From Branchiostoma belcheri (lineage: Eukaryota; Chordata; Leptocardii; Amphioxiformes; Branchiostomatidae), in contig NW_017804231.1 in assembly GCF_001625305.1 (NCBI RefSeq), positions 138,368 to 202,367 on the forward strand: a stretch of 64,000 bases of DNA, in the 5' to 3' direction. Below the pieces are notes generated by a model. It was not told where the DNA came from. It was given only the letters and a program-made list of their open reading frames with translations, and made no database searches. Both the position numbers and the translations under genes were made by a program. Below are positions 1-12,484 of this stretch, piece after piece; positions within the stretch are counted from its first letter, which is position 1, and every line of letters starts with the position of its first letter.

Positions 1-671
1 CCATGGAAGAGCAATGGGCTTTAGAGATACTAAAAAAAATAGGTTTTGTAGACATAAGATAGGAACTTCGGTGGAAGTAAACCAAACAAAAAAACATAAA
101 CAGTTACTAAGACACAGACTCCTGTTGTTTTTCTGTAATGTAAGGGTTCAGATTTTCCAGTTAGTCATTGATTTGCAGTTGTACTTGTCTTGGATCAATA
201 TTCCATTGAGTGACGGGCAGCTCACTAGACAATAAATAATCATTCATCGAAGAAGATTTTGCTCTAGCTGTGCAAAAAGTGCTCCTCATGAACATGGAGA
301 TTTGTTATCTTTCATTTCCTTTTTATATAACTTAAAAAAATTTTTTTTATCACATTGTTAAATCTTCAACCCTTGAACAGTTTTACTGAAACATAAAATG
401 GGTTCCATTCCATTATATATTGTACTGAGTGATGCCAATATGTCTAGTTGCCACTACATTGTGAAAGACATGGGTAGTGAGATTTGTATCATGGAGTCAT
501 CCCATTTCCCTGTCTTTCAACAAGGTGCTGGCAGTTTAGCAGCTGTTAGAAAGAAATGCCAAGATTACTCTCCAAAAGGGTGCTGCCATACTCTTACATA
601 TCTCCTACTTTGACTGTCTTCTTACTAAGAGAACTACTTCCATTTCTTTTGGTCTTTTTTTTTCTCATGTA

Positions 672-1046
672 AGGCCACACCAATTTAATTTGTTGGTTCT
701 CGGATTCGCCTCTTCATTTTTTCCTGATTTGCAAAGAAAAAAAAAAAATTTCAGAATCAACTGCAAAATGCTCATATTTTGCCCTGAACAGTTGAAAACA
801 GTCCTTTTCTTCCTAGTCAGTACAGTTATTCCATCTTTCAATGCAGTAGTATCATTAGAATAGAAGTTCAAAATCCATTGTTTAAATTTTGAACCAGCCT
901 TTTGTGTTGACTTCATACCTCCTATCGTAGCATTTGGGGCTATAATAGGATGCCTAGATCTGTTTTTATTTTTATTTTTTTTCGCCCTGTCGCTTCATAT
1001 TTTTCCTGAAAAAATCCGAGAACCAACAAATTAAATTGGTGTGGCC
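672..1046. mobile_element. MITE-like element with 35-bp terminal inverted repeats
   Basis: The arm at 672-706 (AGGCCACACCAATTTAATTT...) is an exact reverse complement of 1012-1046. The 305-bp centre is AT-rich and encodes nothing convincing. The size and perfect ends suit a non-autonomous DNA transposon. I could not define a clear target-site duplication, so the superfamily is open. Confidence 0.65.
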
Positions 1047-1354
1047 TAAGTTGTGCTATGTATGCCAAGTCCCGTTTTAACCTGTACGCAATTTACTTTC
1101 TCTTTTTGTATGTCAGAAACAGTCATGAAAGTTACATCACTTCAGTCCTATTTTGTGTGTAGAACTGTTTTGTAACCTCTTTGTTTCTATTCTTTGCATT
1201 TAGAAATCCTACAACACATGTATTTTGTCTTTTTTTCTATTTCCTGATTTCTTCTATATTGTAATTAGTTGCCAAGCCATTCTGTACTTCTGCCAGGTTT
1301 ATTGCTGTTTGTTGTAGGTAGCCTTTGCTGCTTTTCAGGTCTTTGCTGTGCTCT

Positions 1355-1707
1355 GTGACTAGCTCTTGCTGTTCTGTGTAGATTTATATGTTTACCTGTC
1401 CCTGTCAATGCTGTTGTATGTGATAAGCACTTGCTGTTCTGTGCAGTTATGTGATTAGCCTCTGCTAGTCCTTGCAGATCTGTCATTTGCTGTGCTATGT
1501 GCTGTGTAATTGCTGTGCTCTTCTGTGCTTTTGTATATGGTTAGCTCTTGCCCATATGTGCTATTGTATGTAACTCTTGCTGTTCTGTGCTGTTGTATGT
1601 GATAAGCCCTTGCTGTTCTGTGCTGCTGTATATTATAAGCTGTTGCTGTTCTGTGCTGTTGTATGTGATAAGCTCTTGCTGTTCTGTGCAGTTCTATGTG
1701 ATTAGCT
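1355..1707. repeat. Degenerate minisatellite, about 35-bp unit
   Basis: Imperfect tandem copies of a unit of about 35 bp built around TTGCTGTTCTGTGCTGTTG followed by TATGTGATAAGC. The copies between about 1575 and 1707 are the most uniform; earlier ones have drifted. The repeat makes a spurious minus-strand reading frame. Confidence 0.7.
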
Positions 1708-3840
1708 AAGGTAGCTGATACCATGTGAGCCAGGCTACCAGCTCCAGAGCTGATCATATGGAAGGCACAAGCTGTTCTAATGCTGTTTGCTCTCCCTGTG
1801 CCTTCTTCTCTCAGAACAACACTCCTAATATGATCATGCAATTGAAGCTCCTAATGTGATCATGCTTGCTTTGTGACTCTTTGCCGAGTGGTAGATGAAG
1901 GCGGCTGCCTCAAAATTAAAGAAGCAGAAGAAGATCCCATATACTACACAGACTCTCATTTCTCTACATCTAACATAATTGGGATAGTTTGTTGTTTTCT
2001 TGTAAAACAATTGAAAACATTGTACCAACCAAAACTACAACCAATTACCCAACCTGCTATCCAGTCAAATGATAAATCAGCCAGTTTTATGAGTTATAGC
2101 CTTTTTTTTTTTTTAAAAACAGAAACCTTGCTGCTGTTGTTAACTATTTTCCATGAGTAATCCTTTTGTAACTCAGACAGAAGCTATTAAGGTGTTGTAC
2201 CATATGTAGAATGATGGATTGTTAAAGTTTTGTACCACACATGTATGTAGAATGGTGGGGGAGATGGTTTCAGTCCTACAGCTACATGTAGGACATGTAC
2301 AATGGATCTTCAGTGGCAATGACGTCATGGTCGTAGTCACACCTGTCCATTTGCACCAGTGAAGAGATAGATCTTCCTGCAGGCATGCAAGTCCAGATAA
2401 CATGTTTGCACAACTCTTAGAACGGCCTGTGCTCAGCTCTTCTTTACTGTATGCACACCCACCATAGCTCTCACTTCAGCTGTCCTACCAAGATTCCTTC
2501 AAATTTTCCTTGCGTATTTTTTTTTTTGCGTTTTTATTTCCCATTTGATGGACACCGTTTTTCAAAATCTCGTTGCACCAACAGAGCTCAGACTACAATG
2601 ACTTCAGCCGAAGAACTGGCCAGGACCTTAGTGAGGAAATGCTGACCGCTGCTATGGTACCCCACTGGCTTTGCTGCTCGCTTACCTAACCTCCTCTAGT
2701 TGGTTGTGCCGCTCCTCTCCTTAACCAGGCAGCGAGCCACTCTGTCTGGAAGACTTGGTTGTTGTTGTAGTCGTAGAATTTTGTCTCTTCCAGACTCGAT
2801 TTGAAGTACTAACAAAGCTAGATGTGTTTTTCTCCTAATAACAATAATTTTGTTGTCAGTGACTCCCTATTTATTCAGTGGACTAGTCTGAGTGTAGGAC
2901 ACTTCGTGATATTGTAGGGTGACACTACTTTGTAATAGGGATGGCAGGGGTAACAAAAGCCAAAGAGCAGTTCAAAATGACACATTCAAAGATGTGTAAT
3001 GCCCTTTTGTTCTTTCATACTTTATTTTGTAACTCACAGTTTCATTCATTAACAAACACCAGTATTGGACCTCTGAAATTTCACCTTTTTTTAATTAAAA
3101 ACCTGACACCACATATACCTCCCATTTTGTTGTGCAGACTCACAGATACAATGTATGTACAAATGTATCTGCTCTGATGTATGTAGTACATGTATATGCT
3201 ACTGATATATTTCAGTTTTACAGGTGTGTATGAAAAGCTAACTGTTTGACTCTTCCTATGATAATCTATTTTTTAATAATGTTTGAATTGGTACTAACCA
3301 CTTCCTTCCATATCATTGGAAAATGTTGGAATTCCCATGGAATATGGGTTACTACCGACCCTAAAATTTTATAAATTTTGGCCAAAATCATGTTCAAATT
3401 GTGACATCTTACCAAAGATTTTTTGGGAAATGTCTTAAAAATATCATGGTTATAACTCGCCATTGTGGTAAACCAATGTAACCTTTTTTTTCTGAAATGT
3501 ATGGATTAATTTACAATTTCTAGTATTGTCTGTCAGTGTTATCTTAAGAACATACTAGTATCAGTTGAGCAGGTTAGGGCCCCGTCACGTAACGTCATGC
3601 AATTATAGTCTACAAACTGAGGACATTCATGCATGTTCCCTGCAAAAGTCAGCTGTCTTGTTTAAAAACAGGCTGTCTTAAGATCCTTGTTGGTGGTTGG
3701 TTCTGTCACAGCCTGCTTGAAAATTCTACTGCACCAAAAACTGTACGACAACCTACGATGGATATGACCACACCATTAGTTGCAGTTGCCCATATAAAAC
3801 TCAGCACATGCTCAGAGCTGTGTCTGTCTGCACTTTGCAG

Positions 3841-6800
3841 CTGATGTGCAAGATGGCGCCGCTGCTTGGGAAGGATATCACCGAGCGCCTGCTGCTGCAG
3901 CCTTTCCTGGACATGTGCACAGATGGACGCATGTTCCACATCCGGAAGGTCAGGATCACTTTTCTTATAATTCTACACTTTATGTTCCTTTTCACATATG
4001 ATACTTGTACCTGTCAAACCTGTACAAGTGACAATCACATATTACCACTTGGCAAGTACAAGTTTTTACATAAGGATCACCTGGCCAATATGATCACTTT
4101 TTGTTTGATTTTTTCCCTTGACTCAAACATTTTAAAAGAATGCTGTCTTTAGTGACTAGCTTTCTACATTTTCGTCTGGTGAGTGGTCTTTTGAGGTAGT
4201 TTTCACTGTATCATTATAGTGGTCTTAGTTTACATTTATCTGAATGTTTGTACACACAGTGAATGTACATGTCTTACGTTTTCATCACATACTTAGCTCC
4301 TCATGGCAGGAAGGAGCAAGGAAGGTTTTTCACCTGTTGGTGTGTTGTTGGTTTTCCCTGCAGGTTTGTGCTGCCAACTTTGGTGAGATGTGTGGAGTGG
4401 TGGGAACAGAGCTGACAGAGAGATTATTGGTAAGCTGCACTTCCTTCAACAGTCAAAATGTCAAGGTTGTTCCCTGTAGGTCCTCTTCAGTGCTACAGTA
4501 GTATTGCTGTGCAGTTTTCTTGTAAACTGCTAGGTGTCACTCAATTGTGGCCCCTCTTTGTGAAAACTTATGTGGACCTCCACTTCAGCTTTTATTGATT
4601 TTGATTAGGCATTGAGCTAGATGATACATCAGACACATGACTATGCAAAAGATGGTGAATGTTTGTTTTGAAAGCCCAGCGAAAGAACCTGTTGCTGTAG
4701 AAGAACTTTGAAACAAAAATTTGAACGGTTTGACAATGTGAACCAGAGGAGAACCTAGTGGCAAACAGAGTTTCTTGTATGAAATAAGGACTAAGCTTTA
4801 ACTTCCAACACTTAGATTACAGAATTGGGACTTACCCAAATTTTCGGGTTGACTCCATCAACCTTGTTCACGGAATGGACCCGTCTACTCTTGGAACGTG
4901 ACGTCAGAGACACGTGACCGTAGTAGCGGGTCGTACATGCCAGATAACTTTGAACAAGGTTGATGGAGTCAACGGAAAATTTGGGTAAGTCCCAATTCTG
5001 TAATCTAAGTGTTGGAAGTTAAAGCTTAGTCTTTATTTCATAATGACTTGTACCAACACAGATGAACTTTCATGTAGAGTTTCTTGTGTTTCCTTGCAGC
5101 TGCCCAAGTTCTTCTTCCTGTGTGAGGACGGTGTGTGGGGGGTGAGGAAGGCGTGTGCCGAGTGTTTTATGCAGGTGTCCAGCGCCGTGACTCCGGAGGT
5201 GCGGAAGGAGAGCCTGGCGCCTTGCTTCGTCAACCTCATCACGGACCAGTCACGATGGGTGGGTGTGACGGCATGTCTGCCTCGGTGTATAACCTCATTA
5301 TTTCACCACTCAATCATCCATTCAACATTACCGTTAGCAACTATACATCAAAACAGTGCTATGTAACGGAATGGAATAGAAAGTATTGTAATATGGTAAT
5401 AAAATTAATGATAAAGTAGATTATACAATTTGCCCTCAATGTGGCAGAGATAGTCATTCTCAAATAGGACTGTTCAGCCATAGCCAAAACTGTAGGACTG
5501 TTAACAATTAGGATTTTACTATGGTCAATACTGATTGAAGGAGGCCATATCTAAACATTACACTGACTTACAAGTTAATATGACATTACTGATAATTTAC
5601 TGAAACTTACCAGAGGTTTCAAGTTAACAATAGTGAAAGTACAATCAGCATGAGAGTAAACGTCAGCCTAGTTTCTCGACATCTGTCCACCATGTGTACC
5701 CGTCCTGTTTGTTTGTTTGTGTGACTTGGCGATGATGAGCTGACATTTTCAGGGCTCTGACCCACCTGTAGATGTGGATGTGGAGACAGCCGCGGTACTG
5801 AGCAATGGTTGCCCCCCTCCCCCCCGGCCCCGTGCCTGCGCTACCGTTGACTCTTACTTTTATGTTGCCGTTGGATCTCTCCACTTCACTTCACAAAATA
5901 TCATGCTGGGATTGTCATTGTTTCTAGTGTAAAATGTTACCATGAAAAGGCCTTCTATTATTGTTTTTTTTTTTATAGAAATTTGATGTTTTATGGCAAA
6001 TACATGTATCGATTTCGTTGATAACTTTTTAAAGTTATTTTACCCTCCTGGTTTAAGCACTTGGTCTAAAATAAAATTTTAAAGCCTTGTTATCAGTAAT
6101 TGATAAATGTGTATGGATACAATACTACCTTGCTTTTAAGCTATATAATAGGAGGTTAATATATTTATTTTTTGGTAAAAACAATATAACTCAAAATGAC
6201 ATCAACATTTTAAACTGAAGTTTCTAATAGAATGGTTAAAAGAAAAACAGTTCCAGATGATCTCAGCATCTCTTCCATTACCTGCTTTTGTTGAGCTTCT
6301 TAGCTACTCAGTTGTTGTTTGTGCACCAGGGCTCGAAATACTGGATGCATGTGCACTTCCGAACATGCAAAATGGGAACTGTGTACCTAATTTTTTTACT
6401 GTTGGTGCACTAGATATTTGTGTATGGGTAGGCATGTAAAGGTGCTACTTGTATACTTAACTCTGGTATGAAGTATAATATACTTGATCTTGAAGGATCA
6501 GAAAAAACATAATGTTGTATTTCTTGTGTATACGTAAGCCATAGAAACATGTATTTCAGATTCAGTAAGAGAGGCAGTTAGGTTTGCAATTGGGTTTTAG
6601 TGACATTCTACTTTATCTTATGTTGTGCACCCAAAATGTTTCTATGCACCAGACTTTTGAGGTTAGGTACAGCCAGAGCATTGAATTTCGAGCCTTGATG
6701 TGTGGCATGAAGTTCTACCTGCATGGCTTCAATGTTGCACTGCAGCCAGCCCTATCCCAGTTAGAATACCGACACACAGCCTGAAAACTGAAGATAACAA

Positions 6801-9800
6801 AGTTGACTTGTACTCCTGACATCCAGGTGCGTATGGCAGCGTTCCAGGCCCTGGGTCCCTTCATCTCCACATTTGCTGACTCAGCCATGACTGGGCTGTT
6901 CCTGACAGACGATGGTTCAGTCAGGTTCATGCTCGACGTCGCTGATAACCAACAGAAGATCATTCTGGAACAGGAGACGCCATCAGAAAGGTTGGGAAAT
7001 GTTTTATTGGCCTTGAAGGGGTTTAATTTTTGTCAGCAAGTTGCCTTGTGTTTTACTGTGTACATGTTTATTCCTATCACAGTTGTTACAAAACCTCTTA
7101 TTTTGTATTGGTATTATAATGACGGAATGAATGAATCTTTATTGCGTATTCCTGACCGAATGGGCTAAATGCACATGTGATCATATGTGGTCTAGAGGAT
7201 GTAAAGCATGTTTATGATACTGAAATGCTACATTTGCACGCTAAATACTAAAAGACTATGTATTGGCTCACGGTGACTTCTTAATTTTTTTTAGGGTTAA
7301 GCTAGCCAATATTTATATGTATGTCATACAAAATCCCACTTGAGTGAGAATGTAGTGTGTGGATCCTCAATATTTTGTGTTGCTGCCCTTTACAGCAGTT
7401 CGGACAGCGTAGATGGTAGGAATTTTGAACAGTCTGGAAACGGTGATGATGACAGCGGGCGCCTGTCGGAGAACTCTGACAGCGACCGTGACCTAGATAG
7501 CCCATCCTCCCCACCTGAAGCCACGCCCGTGGAACCCAACTCTACCCTTACACAGGAGGAAACGAGAAGAGATTCTAGTGATGATTCAAGGACTAGAGAC
7601 GAGTCTGAAAAGGTTTCAGGTCCGGATGTGGAATCAGTTAGTAAAACCACCAGCCATAGTGAAAATGAGAGCGTAACAGCCTCCTCTGATACACAAGAAA
7701 TGTCTGAGAGGAAAACCACAGAAAGCCTTCCCCCTTCTGCCACAAAAACACTGTCCCCTGATGAAGGAATATGCCTTGATGGCCACAACTGCACTGGCTC
7801 AACAACCAATGCTGCTAGTAAGGAGGATTCCAAGGAAGAAACAGGAGAATCTCAAGGAGAAGAAGAACAGCAAGATGCCGAGGCCTTCAATTCCTTTTTA
7901 TACTGGCGCGCTCCCCTGCCAGATATAGAGTTGGACTTGGACTTGGTAGAACAGGGTAGTTTAGAGCCGGTAGACGCGCCGCGTGAACGGTGCTACGCCC
8001 TGGACGCGAGCCAGCTGCGTCGGGCGGGGGGTGACGAGGTGGAAACCGTTTGCCAGGCGGTCGCAGAGACACACCTGGAGCCGGCGAATCGCCAGACGTT
8101 CAGCGTCAGCACCCTGACAGGTGAAGGCATGTGTACTTTCCTTCCTAGTTGTCTGTAGATGCTAAGCTTCCTTTTTGTCATTGTGTGTGTTCATCTTCCT
8201 TTCACAACCCACATTGTCCTATAGAATAGCTTTTCACATTCATGTAACACAATGTATAACTACTACAACTATACATATACTTTAACTTGCTTGTAAGCAA
8301 CACCTTCCTCAGAGCTTCTGGAGTACTGCTTCTTGCCGCTATATGTAGCCAATGTAGGTGGCGCTTTACCGGGTGTGTAAGAAGAAAAATACCTATGGCC
8401 TACGTTCTACCAACCTGATGAGATTATGTTGTAAAAAGTTCTGACAGCTAATCCATGTTGTGTTTGATTGACAGGGAGACAAGTAGAGGTGACTAACGTG
8501 GAGAGGCTGAGTACAGGTCCCAGCATGCCTCAGGTGGCCCAGGTCAGTGATGCCGCCCATGTTCTGGCTGGTCCCAGGACACAACAGGCTCCTACTGTAC
8601 TCAACAACGCACAACAGGTAGGCTGACTTTCCACTTACATGTACAACAGTTCATGTGACAGTTTTCAGGGTTGGACAAGTTTTCAAAAGGGCATTTGCTT
8701 ATGACCGAACAGTGCTTTTGCTATCCTTGATGGTCAGGGCTTGAAATACTGGGTGCTTGTGCACCTTAGTGCATCCAAATTTGGACCTGTGCACCCAATT
8801 TTTTCTGTGGGTGCACCAGTGCACCCAAATTTTTTCGTACAGTTCACCAGTGCACCTATCCCCAAAATGAATTTTGAGCCCTGATGGTTATTGCTTTTAA
8901 ATGAAATATAGGATAAAATTCTTTCTGAACAAGAGAATTTGAAAGTTTAAGCTGTATGACTATCCAAGTACCTATTATCCCATCATGTACCTACATTTGG
9001 CAGTTGTGCTTCTCTGTTGCTATTGGTATGTGTGGCCTAATAGTGGCCTTTATACTCACCCCTGTTCCAGCGTGCGGTGTCCAGCCAGGAACTGACCCCT
9101 CCTCCCAGCCCGTCGTCCAGCCCGGCCACCAGCCCCACCAGCCCACACCACCTGTCCGCTCACCTGGACAACCTGAGGAAACAGGTCAGGATGGTTACCA
9201 TGGTTACATGTAGTTTCAAGACTTTTAGACCAGCAGATTATGAAGTACCGCGAAAAGATCAGGATTAAAGTAATAGATCAAGTGTAAAAAGAAGCATTCA
9301 TTTTCAGACTTTAGTGTCCAACAGATGCAGTAACAGAGAAAGTGTTGTCTCCCCTACAGGATGTAATCCCCCAGCCCCTGTTGGATCACTACCTGTCGAT
9401 GACGGACCCGTCCCGGGCGCAGACCGTGGACCAGGAGATCGCCCGCCACTGCGCGTACAGTCTACCGAGCGTGGCCTTCACGCTGGGCCGCGACAACTGG
9501 CACTGTCTGCGGGACACGTACGAAACACTGGCCAATGACATGCAAGTGAGTACAGTGAGTATGCCGCTTGATCTGATTCTGTGAATGTTGACGTCAGTAG
9601 TGCAGCAGGGGCTGAAAGAGTCACCTTTGCATGGAGGAACCTCGCCCAGAAAATAACCAGGGTAAACCCTACCTCATCTTGACTTGCCGCCTCTTGTTTT
9701 AAAACCTCAACCTCAGCATGCTTGCACCATCTAACATGCTCAAACACGTCAGTCATCATATGCATGGATATATGATGGAGAATGACTAACAACAACAAAG

Positions 9801-12484
9801 AGATGACCCTGTTTTGTTCTTTTGTCTAGTCAGTCTTTTTGCTGCAAGTGTATGCGTGTTGGGATGTGTATGATTGAACAATTTTCAGTTGTTAACATTG
9901 GCATCTTTTCCTCATACTAAACTTCCATATTTCTGATTTCCAATGTAAAATGCACCCTTGAGTAGTGTACTTTTATTACTGTTACAAACTACATTTGTGA
10001 AGAAAGTCTAATAAAACTTGAGTCAGAACTGCCAAAGTACCTTCTTTGTTTAAGAATACATTTTATCTGTGTGGCAGTTATCCCACTCATTTTCAGCTTT
10101 CTGTCCCCCCTCTCTGAAGCCTTCCCCATCCTGGTTCATTTCCATTGACAACACCTGCCTAACACTGCCCACTTTTCCGTCCCCCTCTAGTGGAAGGTGC
10201 GCAGGACCCTGGCCTTCTCTATCCATGAGCTGGCGATCATCCTCGGTGCTCAGCTGACTGACCAGGACCTCATCCCCGTCTTCGATGGCTTCTTAAAGGA
10301 CTTGGATGAAGTTCGTATCGGCGTCTTGAAACACCTGGCTGATTTTCTAAGGGTGAGTTCATAATCTTGTATCTGTGCTTCAAAAAGAAGTGATTTGCTT
10401 TTAAATGGCGTGGTCTTGGAAAAAAAAATGTTATATTTCCTGTTTCAGTTCTGAAAAAGTCTCTGGTGATCCAACTTATACAATACCGTTTTACAAAGTA
10501 GAACTTGCATGAGGACACTTCTATTTTGTCAATGTTGGAAAAAAAATTGTACATCATTTCGTTTTTTCCTTAGGCCTTAGTACTTATTAGAAAGATAGTA
10601 AAGCTGATGATATTGTGTTGTTACAGAGACTACTCCCAGAGAGGAGGAGGGAGTACTTGGCACGGTTGATTGAGTTTCTGAACACAGACAACCACCGCAA
10701 CTGGAGGTTCAGATACGAACTGGCAGAGTGAGTAGAAAACACAACATGTCCAACTTGAGCTGAGCTTCATAGAAGTCCAGATCTTTATTTCTCAAAAGTG
10801 ATGTCCCACTTCTTGAGTTGTGTTCTAGCCAGCCTGACATTTTTTCCATCATCTCAATTTTGTTTGGCATAATAGCATGTCGAGTGCAAATGTAACAATC
10901 CTAGGGGGGTCAGGGCATGCTGTACTGTGAAATCTTACCTTCTGAAATGCTATTTCCTGCATATTGAGGGGCAAATGTTGCTGGTAGAAGCTTAGTTGAA
11001 TGACATCTTTTATTCTTCTCTTTACACACTGAGTTTTGTCTGTCAACATTGACGGATTTGCCAAATTTTGTCCGCCAAGACCAGCAAAATCCCATCAATT
11101 GACAGAAAAACAGACACTGGCCAGAACACTGGAGTAATACATTGTCACATTCTAACAATACGTTGTTTCCTTCAGACAAATGATGCAGCTGGGTGACCTG
11201 TTCCCTGCCTCGGAGCTGGCAGAACACGTGTGTCCGGTCGCCCTGTCCCTCGCAGGAGACAAGGTGTCAGATGTCAGGCTCATCGCTTACAAACTGGTAA
11301 GTGACTTTAAGAAATAACTCAGCTGTCACAGTACCAACAGCTGGCACAAAGAGACTCAGTAACTCATTCCTTTATCAGGCCTTTCTTCTGAACAACAAGC
11401 AGCCTGTTTAGAGTTGAAAACAGCTAGGTGGAATGGTTCAAGTTACATACATGTATCTCGCTTAACTCTAGACATAAACATATCTCTTAACAGAATTTTA
11501 ATCATCACCCCTAAACACCTGTTGTGTGCACCTGTTTACCCACCTGTTGTTCCCACCTGTCCAGGTGGCAGTGCTGACGAAGCAGCTGCAGGAGGACCAT
11601 GATGACGCCCTGGTGTTCCACTTCCTGACGGACCTCATCACTAACTATGCACAGAGCCGCCGATGGCAGCGCAGACAGACGTAAGTACTCATCATCAACA
11701 ACTACAAACTCCATCAAACTGCCAAAAATGATGTCTCACCACCAGAACACTTCACAGGATGGTTGTTACATGAAGAGTATAAAGAGATTTGGATCCTCTG
11801 GATTATTTTGAAAGGATTTTTTTTGCCATTTGGAATACAAAGTCAAATGGCTGTGCTGAAGATGTCCTGTTGTGTCCCCCAGGTTTGCCTTCCTGTGTGC
11901 AGTGTTGTTAGAAGATGAGTCCATCCGTCCCTCACTCTTCGCTCACCACCTGCTGCCCAGTCTGCTCACCTTGACCTCTGACCCGGTGCCAAACGTCAGG
12001 ATAGTCCTGGGCAAGACCCTGTCCCAGGCCGTACTCCCCAGAGGTCAGTGTCAAAACAGCATCATTTTTAAGATGGGGTCTTTGCAATGGCACTTACCTT
12101 CACTGAAGAAGTACTGTTCTTTCTTTTGTAGTGGATGTCAGTAGTACAGCATTGTACGAGTACTGTAAGTACTCTATGTTCATGGTAGGAAATGTTCACA
12201 GTCTGAGAAAAATTGTGTTCACGGATCTATATTTACGGATCTATGTTTACAGTGGCGTACAGTATGAGAAGAGTTTCTTTTAGATCCACTCACTTAAAAT
12301 TACATATCTATTAACATTTGCCATTGTTTGTCCTCCCTTGTTTCCAGACTATTTCTCCAGTGAACAGAACCCAGAACACGAGACCCTGCTGCATGCCATA
12401 GAAATCCTGAAGATGGACTCGGACAGGGACGTCCGCTTCTACGCCAGTCTTCCCCCCAATCCTCGCACCAACTCCCCAGATGTG
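3841..12484 (+). CDS. PPP4R1: Protein phosphatase 4 regulatory subunit 1 (N-terminal exons missing)
   Basis: HEAT-repeat regulatory subunit of the PP4 serine/threonine phosphatase. Fourteen exons join in frame: 3841-3948, 4364-4429, 5100-5258, 6827-6990, 7396-8120, 8475-8617, 9071-9184, 9360-9545, 10191-10352, 10627-10727, 11176-11296, 11565-11680, 11883-12043, 12348-12484. They encode about 821 residues. Diagnostic blocks are CKMAPLLGKDITERL, GVRKACAECFMQVSSAV, MAAFQALGPFISTFADS, LSMTDPSRAQTVDQEIARHC, WKVRRTLAFSIHELAIILG and LKDLDEVRIGVLKHL. All follow human PPP4R1 order, with N- and C-terminal HEAT blocks around an acidic Ser/Glu-rich linker (exon 7396-8120). Human PPP4R1 is about 950 residues, and roughly 205 N-terminal ones are absent here. 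The C-terminal end is unresolved: the next acceptor (12682) gives only three more codons before a stop, while the longer frame at 12691-12873 needs a different splice phase. Confidence 0.92.
4779..5042. mobile_element. Fold-back element in a PPP4R1 intron
   Basis: Two arms of about 90 bp (4779-4874 and 4950-5042) are near-perfect reverse complements around a spacer of about 75 bp. Each includes AACTTCCAACACTTAGATTA or its complement. The transcript could form a very long hairpin ending 57 bp before the exon at 5100. I see no coding capacity. Confidence 0.8.
6327..6697. mobile_element. MITE with CAGGGCTCGAAATAC ends, copy 1
   Basis: Starts CAGGGCTCGAAATAC and ends with the imperfect complement ATTTCGAGCCTTG. 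The interior is rich in GTGCACC-type words. Related to copies at 8735, 33903 and 42056. This copy lies in the PPP4R1 intron before the exon at 6827 and is the most expanded (371 bp). Confidence 0.65.
7393..7398 (+). promoter_or_regulatory. Tandem NAGNAG splice acceptor
   Basis: The acceptor of the long PPP4R1 linker exon reads CAGCAG. Either AG gives an in-frame junction, so use of the second would drop one serine from a serine-rich stretch. Alternative use is inferred. Confidence 0.5.
8735..8883. mobile_element. MITE with CAGGGCTCGAAATAC ends, copy 2
   Basis: Compact 149-bp copy from CAGGGCTTGAAATACTGGG to TTTTGAGCCCTG, with repeated GTGCACC words inside. ATGGT lies directly on both sides, a possible 5-bp target-site duplication. 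The other copies do not show this clearly. Lies in a PPP4R1 intron. Confidence 0.7.
12159..12275. mobile_element. CTGTAAATCAC-type MITE fragment, copy 1
   Basis: Begins AGTACTGTAAGT and carries the family words GTTCACAGTCTGAGAAAAA and TTTACAGTGGCG. The 3' inverted repeat is degraded. Compare the intact copy at 38385-38578. Confidence 0.5.

Larger units (their letters stand above)
1..3840. other. No recognised gene; intron or intergenic DNA before PPP4R1
   Basis: The stretch is AT-rich and has no exon chain I can assign. PPP4R1 needs about 200 more N-terminal residues upstream of its first visible exon. I looked here for HEAT-repeat exons ending in splice donors and found none, so these exons probably lie before the window. 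The stretch contains an inverted-repeat element (672-1046) and a minisatellite (1355-1707). One short exon-like open segment, about 2595-2680, preceded by AG, reads SSDYNDFSRRTGQDLSEEML before a stop at 2678-2680. I cannot assign it. Confidence 0.6.

Noticed and set aside
1355..1707. CRISPR array
   Set aside because: Repeats are adjacent and diverged without unique spacers, and the genome is animal.
1265..1841. Minus-strand frames rich in HRTARAYHIQQ repeats
   Set aside because: Translation of a degenerate minisatellite; the repeat unit explains the open frame.
2941..3844. N-terminal PPP4R1 exons
   Set aside because: Open frames here show no HEAT-like pattern and none has suitable splice sites in phase with the exon at 3841.
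7390..7833. 147-codon minus-strand frame
   Set aside because: Antisense shadow of the Ser/Glu-rich PPP4R1 linker exon, which is supported by splice sites and protein similarity.
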